Position numbers and translations under genes: made by a program. Shown in pieces: positions 24,735 through 33,351 of a stretch of DNA of 64,000 nt. The notes beneath the pieces were generated by a model. The model made no database searches. It saw nothing but the letters and a program-made list of their open reading frames with translations, and was not told the DNA's origin. The stretch's first letter is position 1. Each line of letters opens with the position of its first letter. The stretch is from JAJCZZ01 sp964569085. GTDB lineage: Bacteria; Gemmatimonadota; Gemmatimonadetes; Longimicrobiales; Gaopeijiaceae. The stretch covers positions 1 through 64,000 of the forward strand of contig CAZMTA010000017.1 of assembly GCA_964569085.1 (NCBI GenBank), read 5' to 3'.

Positions 24735-25833
24735 GGAGCCCGGGGGGGCGGGGGGAGAAGGGGCGAGCCGGGATGCCGGGGGCTTCGTCCTGGCCCTGGC
24801 GGTGGTGGCGCTCCTGGGGCTCACGCTCCTCGCCCACGGCGCCCTGGTGCTGGCCCGGCACGAGGCCCGTCTGGCCCGGACGAGCCTTGGGCTTTTCGAG
24901 GCGTCGAGCCGGGCCGCCGTGGAGCTGGCGGGGCCTGCCGCCGTCGAGGGCCTCCCCCGGGAGCTGGGCGTCCAGGGCGAGGACGTGCTGCGGCGGAGCG
25001 GCCCCGAGGGCTCCGTCCACACGGTGCGCCGGCGGGTGGGACGGGAGTGGTGGGTGGTGGAGGTCGAGGTGCGGCCGCCGGGCCCCTGGCCCACGGGCGC
25101 GCGGCTGCGGGCGCCGGCGTGGGCGCCGGAGCTGGCGGCCCGGGTGGCGGCGGCGGGGGCGGTGGTGGAGGTCCGGCCCGGCGCCCCCGTGGAGGGCGCC
25201 GGGCGGGTGGACGGGAGTCGGGTCCGCGCGCCTCCCGCCGGGCGGGGCGGGCTGGCGTGCCACCGGTGGGACCCGGCGCTCGACTCGCTGGGGCTGGGGA
25301 GCCTGCCGGGGGTGGGCCCGGCCCACCGGGAGGGGCCGTGGCCGGCGCTGGGGCTCCTGGGACCGGACACGCTCCTGGCCCGGGCACCGGTCCGGGTCTC
25401 CGGGTCGGGGACGCCCACACCCACCGGCGGGCTCGGGGGGTGCGGCGAGGGCGGGGCGTGGAGCTGGGGCGATCCGCGCCCGTCGGCGACCCGGTGCGCC
25501 GGCTTCATGGTGGTGCGGGGCGCCCCGGGCGACCTGGAGGTGCGGGGCGGCGTGGGGCAGGGGCTGTTCGTGGTGCGGGGGGACCTGGGGCTGGAGGAGG
25601 GCGCGGACCTGAGGGGGCTGGTCCTGGTGGGCGGGCGCCTCACGCTCCGGGGGGGCTCGCGGATCCACGGCCTCGCCCAGGCCGGGGGCGGGGTGGCCGT
25701 GGAGGAGGGGAGCGAGGTGGTGGGGTCGGCCTGCTGGGCCGCCGAGGCCCTGGCGGCGGGGTGGAGTCGGATGGGGGCGGCCGTGCGTCCTCCGGGAGGG
25801 CCGCCTCCGGTGCCCCTGCCGCCGCGACCCTAG
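24727..25833 (+). CDS. PilX-like minor pilin protein with bactofilin-like C-terminus (module A)
   Basis: A 368-residue protein with an N-terminal membrane segment GGFVLALAVVALLGLTLLA near residue 20, lacking the Glu5 of true pilins. This is typical of PilX-type or assembly-associated minor pilins. The C-terminal 120 residues contain short repeats of alternating Gly and hydrophobic residues (DLEVRGGVGQGLFVVRGD, LTLRGGSRIHGLAQ), reminiscent of a right-handed beta-helix such as bactofilin. The GTG start overlaps the previous stop by eight bases. The stop shares CTAG with the convergent gene's stop. Confidence 0.68.
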   Translation: MAEEPGGAGGEGASRDAGGFVLALAVVALLGLTLLAHGALVLARHEARLARTSLGLFEASSRAAVELAGPAAVEGLPRELGVQGEDVLRRSGPEGSVHTVRRRVGREWWVVEVEVRPPGPWPTGARLRAPAWAPELAARVAAAGAVVEVRPGAPVEGAGRVDGSRVRAPPAGRGGLACHRWDPALDSLGLGSLPGVGPAHREGPWPALGLLGPDTLLARAPVRVSGSGTPTPTGGLGGCGEGGAWSWGDPRPSATRCAGFMVVRGAPGDLEVRGGVGQGLFVVRGDLGLEEGADLRGLVLVGGRLTLRGGSRIHGLAQAGGGVAVEEGSEVVGSACWAAEALAAGWSRMGAAVRPPGGPPPVPLPPRP

Positions 25834-28800
25834 GGCCCGCCGGGACTCGCGGTCGCGCCCGCGCGGCGGGCGGCGCCCTCGGCGTCCCGGACGACCCGCT
25901 CCAGGTAGCGGTTGCGGAGGTTCCACGGCGCTCGGTCGGTCCGCTCCTGGAGGAGCGCCCACGCGCGGCGGGCCATGGCGGGCCGTCCCAGCCGGAGGTT
26001 GGCGATCACGGACACGTCCAGGAGGACGGTGGGGCGGACCCAGCCCTCGCCGTCGGACACGGGACCCAGGAGCACCTCGGCGGCCGCGGCGGCCTTCCCC
26101 CAGTCCTGGGTGGCCGTCCCGTGGAGGAGGTCGACGGAGGCGCGAGCCTCCGCCGGGGGGTCGCCGGCCTCCAGCGTGCGGTAGACCGCGCCGTAGAAGG
26201 TGGAGTCGGCCCACCCCACGGTGCCCCAGTGGAGGCCGCGCTCGGTCCGGTCGAAGAGGCGGGCCCACGCCAGCCACTCGGCCTCGTTCACGGGAGGGGA
26301 GGACGCCATGGCCAGGAAGTCGCCGAGCTGGATGAGCCGGTCTCCCCACTCGGGCAGCCCCGTCGGGGTCGCCGCTCCCCCGGTGGCCAGCGCCTCCCGC
26401 ATCCAGGCCGCGCGCGTCCAGGTCTCCAGGGGCTCCACGCCCAGGGCCGGCAGCCGGCGGTAGGCCACCGGTCCCCGGCGCGCCCCCTCCAGGTTCGGCA
26501 CCAGCTCGACCCGGTTCGACGCGAAGCTGTAGAGGCCTTCCGCGAACCGCCCCAGGAAGCGGGCCCGTTCGGCGCCGGCGTCCACCACGGGCCGGTAGTC
26601 CGAGTTGGCGCGCAGCCCCGGGTCGTCCAGGAGGGGCCGGAACGTGTCCTGGTCGAAGACGTAGAGCGCCGCCATGTGCTCCGGACGGAAGGGCGGCACC
26701 CGGGAGAGGATGGCCTGGACCCCGTCCCACCCGAGGACGGACCAGTCGGGTTCCAGGACCGCGTCCTCTCCTCCTGCCACCACGACGAGATCGGCCGCCC
26801 CCACCAGGTACGCCCGGTACCGGGGGAAGGCCCGGTCCAGGGCCGCCAGCATGGAGAGGAAGAGGTCGTCGTCGAGCTCGTAGAGCTGCATCCACTGGGC
26901 CAGGACGCCGTCGTCCGACAGGTAGCTCCGGATCCGACGGTAGAACTCCTCGGTGAAGAGGCTGGCCGTTCCGCTCACCCACGGGTTGCTCGGCTCCGCG
27001 AAGACCAGGTCGAAGCGTTCCTGCCGGTGGGCGAAGTACGACTTGGCGTCGTCGAAGACGAAGGTCGAGCGCGGGTCCTCGAAGACGGCCTGGTTCGCGG
27101 GGAGGAAGACGAAGGAGCCCTCCACCATGCGACGCTCGATCTCCACGTTGACCAGACGCTCCACCGCGGGCGAGCCCAGGAGGGTCACGCCGGTCATCCC
27201 CGAGCCGTGGCCCACGTTGGCCACCGTGCGGGCGTCGGGGACGTGGGCCAGCCCCACCAGGGGAGCCAGGACCTGCGTGGTGAAGTCCCGGCCCGCGGGG
27301 AGGGGGGTGGGCGGGAGGGTGTCGCTCCGGGGGGCGAGCCAGCGGGGCCCCATGGAGGCGTCGGGCTTCCCGTTGGTGGAGAGCACGACGAGACCGTCGG
27401 AGAGCCCCACCCACGCGGCCACCGTGGCGGTCCGCCCGTCCTCGTGGTAGAGGACCCGGCGGGTCCCGGCCTCTGGGATCCGCCCCGTCCGGAAGACCCC
27501 GCTGGTGAGGAGGGGCCCCTCGAGGGAGACGGTGGAGCCCACGACCAGCAGCGTCACCGTCGCCGTGGCGGCGGCCAGGAAGGCGGGCCGCGACCCCGCG
27601 CCCCTCAGCCGGCCGCTCAGGTGGAGGAGCCCGACGCCCAGGGCCACGTCCAGGGCGGCCCCCGCCAGGAGGAGGCCTTCCAGGCCCAGCCAGGGAAGGA
27701 GGACCAGCCCCGCCAGCCCCACCCCGAGCACCGAGCCCACCGTGTTCCACCCGTAGACCAGGCCGATGGAGCGCTCGCCGTGGCCGGCCCGCAGGAGCGC
27801 TCCGGTCACCAGCGGCAGCGTCGTGCCGGCCAGGACGGTGGAGGGGAGCATGACCGCGAGGCAGAGCCCGTAGCGGCCCAGGTTGAAGAGGAGCCAGCCG
27901 TCGTCCCGGGCCGGGAGGGCGCCCACCATCCACGCGACGGCGTCGAAGGAGGCCAGGTAGAGGGGAAGGGTGGCGACGGCGGCCAGCCCCATGAGCACCT
28001 GCACGAAGCCCAGGAGCCGGACGGGGTCGGGGCTCCGGTCCACCCGGCTGCGGATCAGCCAGGCGCCCAGCGCCAGCCCCAGGATGAAGGCCGACAGCAT
28101 CAGCTCGAAGGCGTGGGTGGCGCTCCCCAGCACCAGCGAGAGCATCCGGATCCACCCGATCTCGTAGGCGAAGGACGCCACCGCGGTCCCCAGGCTCACG
28201 GCGACCATGGCCCGGAGGAGGAACGTGGGATCCCAGCCGGCCAGGGCCTGGGGGACCTCGACCTCGACCGCCCCCGGGACGCCGTCGGCGCCGTGGGCCG
28301 TCGTCGGGAGCGTCCCGCCCACCCGCCAGGCCAGGAGCCCGGCAGCCGCGCTGAGCGCGCCCGCCGCCACCAGGGTGCCGGGCAGCCCCAGCCAGGCCAG
28401 CCCCGCGAAGCCGGCCAGGAGGACGCCGGCGGCGCCCCCGAGGGTGTTCAACAGATAGACGGTGGCCACCCCGCGCCCCGGCCGGGGCCCGTCCAGCCGC
28501 ACGAGGCCGGCGGCCATCAGGGGGAAGGTGGTCCCCAGGACCACGGCCTGGGGGAGGACCAGGAGCGCCGCCAGGCCCCATCGGACGCCCCCCACGAGCC
28601 CGGGAGAGCCCAGCGCCGGGAAGAGGTGGTCGTATGCCAGGCCCGTCACCGCGGTGAAGACGGGGTGGAAGGCGAGCGCGGCCACGGCCAGCACGCCCTC
28701 GGCGGCGGCGTACGCCACCAGGGGGCGGGCCAGGCGCCGCGACCGCTCCGCCACCAGGAGCGAGCCCAGCGCCATCCCCCCGAGGTACACGGCCAGGACG

Positions 28801-28922
28801 AGGACCTGGGCGTAGGCCCCGTGCCCCACGAAGAGGGAGAGGTACCGGCTCCACACGACCTCGTAGGCCAGCCCGGCCACCCCGGAGGCGACGAAGGCTG
28901 CGTAGACGAGGGCTCGGGCCAT
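25830..28922 (-). CDS. Fused MFS-type membrane domain / spermidine synthase-like protein
   Basis: A 1030-residue protein. Residues 1-440 carry about 12 or more hydrophobic helices (first: AFVASGVAGLAYEVVWSRYL), a transporter-like region found in fused polyamine-synthase proteins. Residues 540-800 form a Rossmann domain with NVGHGSGMTGVTLL (about residue 565) and FDLVFAEPSNPWVSG (about 640), like the aminopropyltransferase/SAM-dependent fold. The C-terminal 200 residues are helical. It is transcribed against the pilus genes between the two minor-pilin modules and shares a 3-base stop overlap at CTAG with the upstream module. It may use SAM-like donors in the membrane; the real substrate is unknown. 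Start at 28922 rather than at an upstream ATG, because the extension is not protein-like. Confidence 0.82.
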   Translation of the reverse strand: MARALVYAAFVASGVAGLAYEVVWSRYLSLFVGHGAYAQVLVLAVYLGGMALGSLLVAERSRRLARPLVAYAAAEGVLAVAALAFHPVFTAVTGLAYDHLFPALGSPGLVGGVRWGLAALLVLPQAVVLGTTFPLMAAGLVRLDGPRPGRGVATVYLLNTLGGAAGVLLAGFAGLAWLGLPGTLVAAGALSAAAGLLAWRVGGTLPTTAHGADGVPGAVEVEVPQALAGWDPTFLLRAMVAVSLGTAVASFAYEIGWIRMLSLVLGSATHAFELMLSAFILGLALGAWLIRSRVDRSPDPVRLLGFVQVLMGLAAVATLPLYLASFDAVAWMVGALPARDDGWLLFNLGRYGLCLAVMLPSTVLAGTTLPLVTGALLRAGHGERSIGLVYGWNTVGSVLGVGLAGLVLLPWLGLEGLLLAGAALDVALGVGLLHLSGRLRGAGSRPAFLAAATATVTLLVVGSTVSLEGPLLTSGVFRTGRIPEAGTRRVLYHEDGRTATVAAWVGLSDGLVVLSTNGKPDASMGPRWLAPRSDTLPPTPLPAGRDFTTQVLAPLVGLAHVPDARTVANVGHGSGMTGVTLLGSPAVERLVNVEIERRMVEGSFVFLPANQAVFEDPRSTFVFDDAKSYFAHRQERFDLVFAEPSNPWVSGTASLFTEEFYRRIRSYLSDDGVLAQWMQLYELDDDLFLSMLAALDRAFPRYRAYLVGAADLVVVAGGEDAVLEPDWSVLGWDGVQAILSRVPPFRPEHMAALYVFDQDTFRPLLDDPGLRANSDYRPVVDAGAERARFLGRFAEGLYSFASNRVELVPNLEGARRGPVAYRRLPALGVEPLETWTRAAWMREALATGGAATPTGLPEWGDRLIQLGDFLAMASSPPVNEAEWLAWARLFDRTERGLHWGTVGWADSTFYGAVYRTLEAGDPPAEARASVDLLHGTATQDWGKAAAAAEVLLGPVSDGEGWVRPTVLLDVSVIANLRLGRPAMARRAWALLQERTDRAPWNLRNRYLERVVRDAEGAARRAGATASPGGP

Positions 28923-29079
28923 GGCTGCGCCACCGGGCTGGGGGGAGGGGCGGGTCCGGCGGGGATTCTCGCCGGGGTGTGGGCCGGGGGGCAAGGCGCG
29001 GAGCGGACTACGCCTCCATCCGGTGCTTCCCGGGGCGTGCGCCGGGGGAAACATATGACCACCTTACCGGCGAACTTCT

Positions 29080-29112
29080 TTCCCCGAGCCGGAAAACATT
29101 CCCCGACCGGAA
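29080..29112 (+). repeat. Direct repeat upstream of minor-pilin module B
   Basis: TTCCCCGAGCCGGAA at 29080-29094 and TTCCCCGACCGGAA at 29099-29112, centre-to-centre 19 bases; an inverted GGGGAAA follows near 29125. The repeats lie about 105-135 bases before the module B start, in the 293-base gap that otherwise has no gene. They are candidate binding sites for a regulator of module B or of the divergent MFS gene. Confidence 0.45.
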
Positions 29113-29155
29113 CCTTTGCGGCCCGGGGAAACCGCGTGAATATTGACCTCTCGGA

Positions 29156-29171
29156 TGGTATGGAACTTGAT
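29156..29171 (+). promoter_or_regulatory. Weak sigma-54-like element before module B
   Basis: TGGTATGGAACTTGAT has the GG and TTG anchors with the right spacing but GA instead of GC at -12, and C changed at two positions. It is 44 bases before the ATG at 29216. A speculative candidate. Confidence 0.3.
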
Positions 29172-29215
29172 CCTCCACGTCGGCGCAGTCTCCCTGCGCG
29201 TCCCTGCGAGCCCGA

Positions 29216-29671
29216 ATGAACGGTCCACGCCACGGCTTCACCATGATCGAACTGGTCATCGTCCTGCTCATCGGAGGCATTCTGACGAGCATTGCGCTGG
29301 CCGGCTTCAACAACGCGCGGGGCCCCTACGCCGTCCGGGGGGCCCGGGACAGCTTCGTGGCGCTCCACGCCCGGGCCCGCGCCCACGCCATCGAGCTGGG
29401 GGAGAACATCGCGCTCAACGTCAGCTCCGCCGGGGACAGCGCCTCCATCAACCGCGCCGACGGCACGCTCATCGAGAGCATCCGCTTCGACGAGGAGCGC
29501 AACGTGGAGCTCCTGCCCGCGGGGACGTCGTTCCGGCTCTGCCTGAGCCCGCGGGGCTTCGCCGACGTGGACTGCAACAGCTTCCAGAACACGACGGTCA
29601 CCGTGGAGTTCTGGCACAACGCCGACTCCACCCGGGTGGAGATCCTGCCCATGGGCCAGGTGATCTACTGA
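29216..29671 (+). CDS. Pseudopilin, GspH/FimT-like (module B)
   Basis: A 151-residue minor pilin with leader MNGPRHG and processed N-terminus FTMIELVIVLLIGGIL with Glu5. The globular domain has ARDSFVALHARARAHAIELG, like the helix of GspH/FimT, and two cysteines (RLCLSPRG, VDCNSF) that may pair. It starts a second operon-like run parallel to module A. The ATG at 29216 is the first Met compatible with a prepilin leader. Stop and next start overlap as TGATG. Confidence 0.85.
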   Translation: MNGPRHGFTMIELVIVLLIGGILTSIALAGFNNARGPYAVRGARDSFVALHARARAHAIELGENIALNVSSAGDSASINRADGTLIESIRFDEERNVELLPAGTSFRLCLSPRGFADVDCNSFQNTTVTVEFWHNADSTRVEILPMGQVIY

Positions 29672-30069
29672 TGGGCGCTCCGCGCCGCCCCGCCCCCGAC
29701 GGCCGGGCCGGATTCAGCATGGTGGAGGTCATCATCGCCATGGTCATCCTGACCATCGGGGTCCTCGGCCTGGCCGGCATGACCGGGTACATCGTGCGCA
29801 CCTCCACCCTGGCGGACCTCATGACCGAACGGGCCGTGGCCTTCCAGACGGTCGTCGACCGGCTCCAGTCCATGGACTACGACAACGTGACGTCGGGGTC
29901 CGATTCCGTCGGGGTCTTCTCCGTCTCGTGGAACGCGGTGGACGACGGGGCGCAGAACAAGATCGTGACCATCGTGACCACCGGGCCGGGCCTGGACGGG
30001 TCGGGCACCGCCCCGGTCATGTCCAGGAACGTCGTGGACAGCTTCACCTTCCGGGTGCTCCGACGATGA
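29671..30069 (+). CDS. Pseudopilin, PilV/GspI-like (module B)
   Basis: A 132-residue minor pilin. The cleavage site is GRAG-FSMVEVIIAMVILTIGVLG, with Glu5 and an Arg/Pro-rich leader of about 16 residues, unusually long but seen in PilV. The remainder contains TERAVAFQTVVDRLQSMDY and SVSWNAVDDGAQNK. ATG overlaps the previous stop. PilV-like proteins contribute to tip or initiation complexes of type IVa pili; the specific role is inferred from position and family. Confidence 0.82.
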   Translation: MGAPRRPAPDGRAGFSMVEVIIAMVILTIGVLGLAGMTGYIVRTSTLADLMTERAVAFQTVVDRLQSMDYDNVTSGSDSVGVFSVSWNAVDDGAQNKIVTIVTTGPGLDGSGTAPVMSRNVVDSFTFRVLRR

Positions 30070-30923
30070 GGGGCCGGCGCGGCTTCACCCTGGTCGAGCT
30101 CCTGGTCGTCACGGTCCTGGGCGCCCTGGTGGTCATGGCGTCCCTCCAGGTCCTGATCACGAACCAGCGGACCTTCACCGCCCAGAACGCGGAGATCCAG
30201 GGGCAGCAGGCGCTCCGGGCCGCCATGGACGTCCTCACCGCCGAGCTCCGTGAGGTCAGCGCCTCCGGCGGGGACATCCTGGCCATGGCCGAGGACTCGG
30301 TGAAGGTCCGGCTCATGCGGAAGCTGGCCATCGCGTGCCAGGTGGACACGACGAACTCCGGCAACCCGTACGTGCGGGCCATGAAGATCGGAGACGACTG
30401 GTTCGCCCAGCAGGACTCGGCCTACGTCTTCGCCGACAACGACGAGGACGACGAGGACGACGACGTCTGGATCCGGGCCCGGGTCACCCAGGTGGACACG
30501 ACCTCGTCGTGCAGCGGCCTCTCGCTCAGCCTCGGGCTGGGCGGCGGGGTCTCCCTCCTGGACAGCACGTCCACCCAGATCCTGACCTTCGCGGGCCAGA
30601 AGGCGCGCTTCACCGCCGACTCCGTCCGGGTCGGGGCGCCGGTGCGCAGCTTCGTCACGTACACGTACGGGCTCTACACCTACAACGGTGAGCCCTACCT
30701 GGGACGGACCACGCCGGGCGGGGCGGTCGTGCCCCTCGTGGGCCCCCTCCGGGAGGACGACGGGGTGAGCTTCGACTACCGGGACGCCGAAGGCGACTCC
30801 ACCACCGTGGCCACCGACGTGCGGCAGGTCGTGGTCACCCTGCGCTGGGGCTCGGGCATCCTCAACTCGCTGGGCGAGTCGGTGTCCGACTCGCTCAGCA
30901 GCTGGATCTACACGCGGAATTAG
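30066..30923 (+). CDS. Pseudopilin, PilW-like (module B)
   Basis: A 285-residue minor pilin. Processed N-terminus RRG-FTLVELLVVTVLGALVVM with Glu5, then a large globular domain with two cysteines (IACQVD and SSCSG). A conspicuous acidic run around residues 122-132 (ADNDEDDEDDDVW) could bind divalent cations. PilW is the third minor pilin in typical operons and this is its position. ATG overlaps the previous stop (ATGA). Confidence 0.8.
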   Translation: MRGRRGFTLVELLVVTVLGALVVMASLQVLITNQRTFTAQNAEIQGQQALRAAMDVLTAELREVSASGGDILAMAEDSVKVRLMRKLAIACQVDTTNSGNPYVRAMKIGDDWFAQQDSAYVFADNDEDDEDDDVWIRARVTQVDTTSSCSGLSLSLGLGGGVSLLDSTSTQILTFAGQKARFTADSVRVGAPVRSFVTYTYGLYTYNGEPYLGRTTPGGAVVPLVGPLREDDGVSFDYRDAEGDSTTVATDVRQVVVTLRWGSGILNSLGESVSDSLSSWIYTRN

Positions 30924-30934
30924 GGAGAGCCATC

Positions 30935-32095
30935 ATGTCGAGACCCAGTGAGCGAGGATACGCCCTGCCGGCCGCCATCGGCGGCCTGGTGATCGTGGGC
31001 GTCATGGTCACGGCCGGGTTCTACATGTCGAGCCAGGAGCTGCGGATCGGCGTGGCCAACAAGAACTCGGCCATGGCGGTGAACGTCGCCCAGGCCGGAG
31101 CCAACGAGGTGATGGCCAACTGGAACGGCTACCAGCTCGGAAACATCCCGGTCTGGGGGGACACCACGATCACCGACACCGTGGACGTCGGGATCTGGTC
31201 GGTGAACATCACCAACTTCAACAACCGGGTGTATTTCCTCGACGCCGAGGCGGAGATCACCGAAGGGGGCGCCCTGTGGGCCGGCGCGAACCGCCGGGTG
31301 GGCGTCATCACCCGCATGCTCTTCGCGAACATCAATCCCCCGGCGGCCCTCACGACCCGAGGCAGCACCACCATCAAAGGTGGCGCCGAGGTGCACGGAG
31401 AGGACGCCGACCCCACGGGCTGGGGATCGTTCTGCACGGGGAACATGGACGACAAGCCGGGCATCCTCACCAACGACACGAGCCAGCTCGGAACCGTGGG
31501 CCAGGGGCAGGTCACCGGGGATCCCAAGTGGGGGCAGGACTCCACCATCGTGGACTCCACCTTCACCGTGTTCGGGAACATGACCTGGGACGACCTGGTC
31601 ACCCTGGCCAAGGCCGAGGGGAAGAACGTGACCGGGCTCGGGACCAACATCAACAACACCGGCCCCGCCGTGAACGCGAGCGGGCGCTGCGACGACTCGG
31701 TGCTCACCAACTGGGGGGACACCCTCCCCACGGCTCCGTGCGGGAGCTACTTCCCCCTGATCTACCACGGGGGCCCGAAGCTGACGATCCAGTCGGGGGG
31801 CATGGGGCAGGGCATCCTCCTCCTCGACGGCGACCTGGACCTCCGCGGAAACTTCACCTTCTACGGCATCATCATCGTCCAGGGGAACTTCGAGACCCAG
31901 GGTTCCGGAAACCGCGTGCTCGGGGGCGTCATGGCCTCCAACGCGGACTTCGACACCCAGGGCATCACGGGTAGCTCGGTGGTGAACAACTCCACCTGCG
32001 CGGTGGAGCGGGCCATCCTGAACAACTCGAGCCTCTCCCGGGCTCGTCCCCTCTCGAGCAGGAGCTGGGTCGATCTCACCGCCGTGGTGAACTGA
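30935..32095 (+). CDS. PilX-like minor pilin/assembly protein (module B)
   Basis: A 386-residue protein with N-terminal segment RGYALPAAIGGLVIVGVMVTAG, lacking Glu5, the PilX pattern. The C-terminal part alternates Gly with hydrophobic residues (LTIQSGGMGQGILLLDGDLDL, NFTFYGIIIVQGNFETQGSG), again resembling a bactofilin-type beta-helix, as in module A. Several Cys (FCTGN, RCDDS, APCGS) may form disulfides. It starts 11 bases after the PilW-like gene and ends at a strong terminator, so modules A and B share the same four-gene architecture. Confidence 0.72.
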   Translation: MSRPSERGYALPAAIGGLVIVGVMVTAGFYMSSQELRIGVANKNSAMAVNVAQAGANEVMANWNGYQLGNIPVWGDTTITDTVDVGIWSVNITNFNNRVYFLDAEAEITEGGALWAGANRRVGVITRMLFANINPPAALTTRGSTTIKGGAEVHGEDADPTGWGSFCTGNMDDKPGILTNDTSQLGTVGQGQVTGDPKWGQDSTIVDSTFTVFGNMTWDDLVTLAKAEGKNVTGLGTNINNTGPAVNASGRCDDSVLTNWGDTLPTAPCGSYFPLIYHGGPKLTIQSGGMGQGILLLDGDLDLRGNFTFYGIIIVQGNFETQGSGNRVLGGVMASNADFDTQGITGSSVVNNSTCAVERAILNNSSLSRARPLSSRSWVDLTAVVN

Positions 32096-32105
32096 CCCTC
32101 CGGCC

Positions 32106-32160
32106 CCGCCGGCGGAGCCCGCCCCCCGGGGCCACGCTCCGCCGGCGGCTTCGTTTGTTT
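32106..32160 (+). terminator. Strong Rho-independent terminator after minor-pilin module B
   Basis: Perfect 13-bp stem CCGCCGGCGGAGC (32106-32118) with GCTCCGCCGGCGG (32136-32148), 17-base loop, followed by CTTCGTTTGTTT. It separates module B from the pilM transcript. Confidence 0.85.
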
Positions 32161-32212
32161 GTGCGACATATGTTTATCAAAAGTTGCCCGTCGCGACTTT
32201 GGCGGAATCTTC

Positions 32213-32239
32213 TTGACACGGCTTGTTGATCGGTAGTAA
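32213..32239 (+). promoter_or_regulatory. Candidate promoter for the pilM operon
   Basis: Consensus -35 TTGACA at 32213-32218, spacer 15, TAGTAA at 32234-32239; a second possible pair TTGATC / GATATT lies a little further downstream. The region is AT-richer than the coding sequence. A small inverted repeat CCCGA/TCGGG (32246-32260) follows. Confidence 0.5.
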
Positions 32240-32298
32240 GCTGGTCCCGATATTCTCGGGAAAAATTTGTTTCCACCCTCTCCCGAAGGGCTGAGCTC

Positions 32299-33327
32299 AT
32301 GGGTCTGTTCGGACGCAAACGCACCTCCATCGGGCTGGACATCGGGTCCGGTTTCGTAAAGGCCGTGGAGGTCGATCACTCGGGTGACCAACCCGAGGTG
32401 ACCCGCGTGGCCATGAGTCCCCTCCTCCCCGACGCCATCGTCGAGGGGGAGATCATGGACTACGGCCTGGTGGCCGACACCGTGCGGGCCCTCTTCGAGG
32501 AGACCGGGCTGGACGGGACGGTGGTCACGGCGGTGGGCGGGCACGACGTCATCATCAAGCCCATCCCCATGGACCGCATGGCCGAGAAGGACGCCCGCGA
32601 GGTCATCCGCTGGGAGGCCGAGCAGCACGTGCCCTTCGACATCAAGAGCGTCGAGCTCGACTTCCAGATCCTGGATCCCCACGGAGAGGGGATGCAGATG
32701 GAGGTGCTCCTCGTGGCGGCCAAGCGGGAGCTCGTGGAGAACAAGGTCGGCCTCCTCCAGGACGCCGGCGTGGACCCCGCCATCATCGACGTGGGTGCCT
32801 TCGCGCTCCACAACGCCTTCGAGCACAACTATCCCGACGCCCAGGACGGCATCGTGGCGCTGGTGAACGTGGGCCACGAGACGACCAACGTGAACATCCT
32901 GGAGAACGGGGTGCCCATCCTGACCCGGGACATCCCCTTCGGCTCCCGCCGGCTCCGCGAGGACCTGCAGCGGGAGCGCGGCCTCACGGCCGAGCAGGCC
33001 GAGGAGGTCGTCCAGGCCCGCGAGACGCTGGACGACCTGGGGCGCTTCGTGGACTCGTCCGCGGACGAGGTGGCCGTGGGCATCGAGCGTGCGAGCGCGT
33101 TCCTCATGACCCGCGAGGACGCGGACTCCCTCGGGAAGATCTTCCTCAGCGGCGGAGGCGCGCGCATCCCGGGCATGGTGGAATCGCTGGCCCGCCGCAT
33201 GAACGTGGAGACGTTCCTGGTGAATCCCTTCGAGCGGGTCCCGGTGGCCCCCGACGCCGCGCCCTTCAACATCGACGAGGCGGCACCCATGCTGCTCCTG
33301 CCCCTCGGGCTGGCCCTGCGTCAGTGA
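32299..33327 (+). CDS. pilM: Type IV pilus inner-membrane assembly protein PilM
   Basis: A 342-residue actin-like cytoplasmic protein of the PilMNOP alignment complex. Actin-fold motifs are IGLDIGSGFVKAVEV (phosphate 1), VALVNVGHETTNVNIL (phosphate 2) and KIFLSGGGARIPGM (adenosine). It starts with the typical SIGLDIG near residue 10 after a short basic N-terminus MGLFGRKR. PilM binds the N-terminal peptide of PilN, which is the next gene and carries MIEVNLHP. It begins the pilMNOPQ operon after a clear terminator. Confidence 0.93.
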   Translation: MGLFGRKRTSIGLDIGSGFVKAVEVDHSGDQPEVTRVAMSPLLPDAIVEGEIMDYGLVADTVRALFEETGLDGTVVTAVGGHDVIIKPIPMDRMAEKDAREVIRWEAEQHVPFDIKSVELDFQILDPHGEGMQMEVLLVAAKRELVENKVGLLQDAGVDPAIIDVGAFALHNAFEHNYPDAQDGIVALVNVGHETTNVNILENGVPILTRDIPFGSRRLREDLQRERGLTAEQAEEVVQARETLDDLGRFVDSSADEVAVGIERASAFLMTREDADSLGKIFLSGGGARIPGMVESLARRMNVETFLVNPFERVPVAPDAAPFNIDEAAPMLLLPLGLALRQ

Positions 33328-33351
33328 CCTGCAAAGGACGGTGCTAGAACC

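Noticed and set aside
29143..29164. Sigma-70 promoter with TTGACC and TATGGA before module B
   Set aside because: The two elements are only about 10 bases apart, too close for a promoter.
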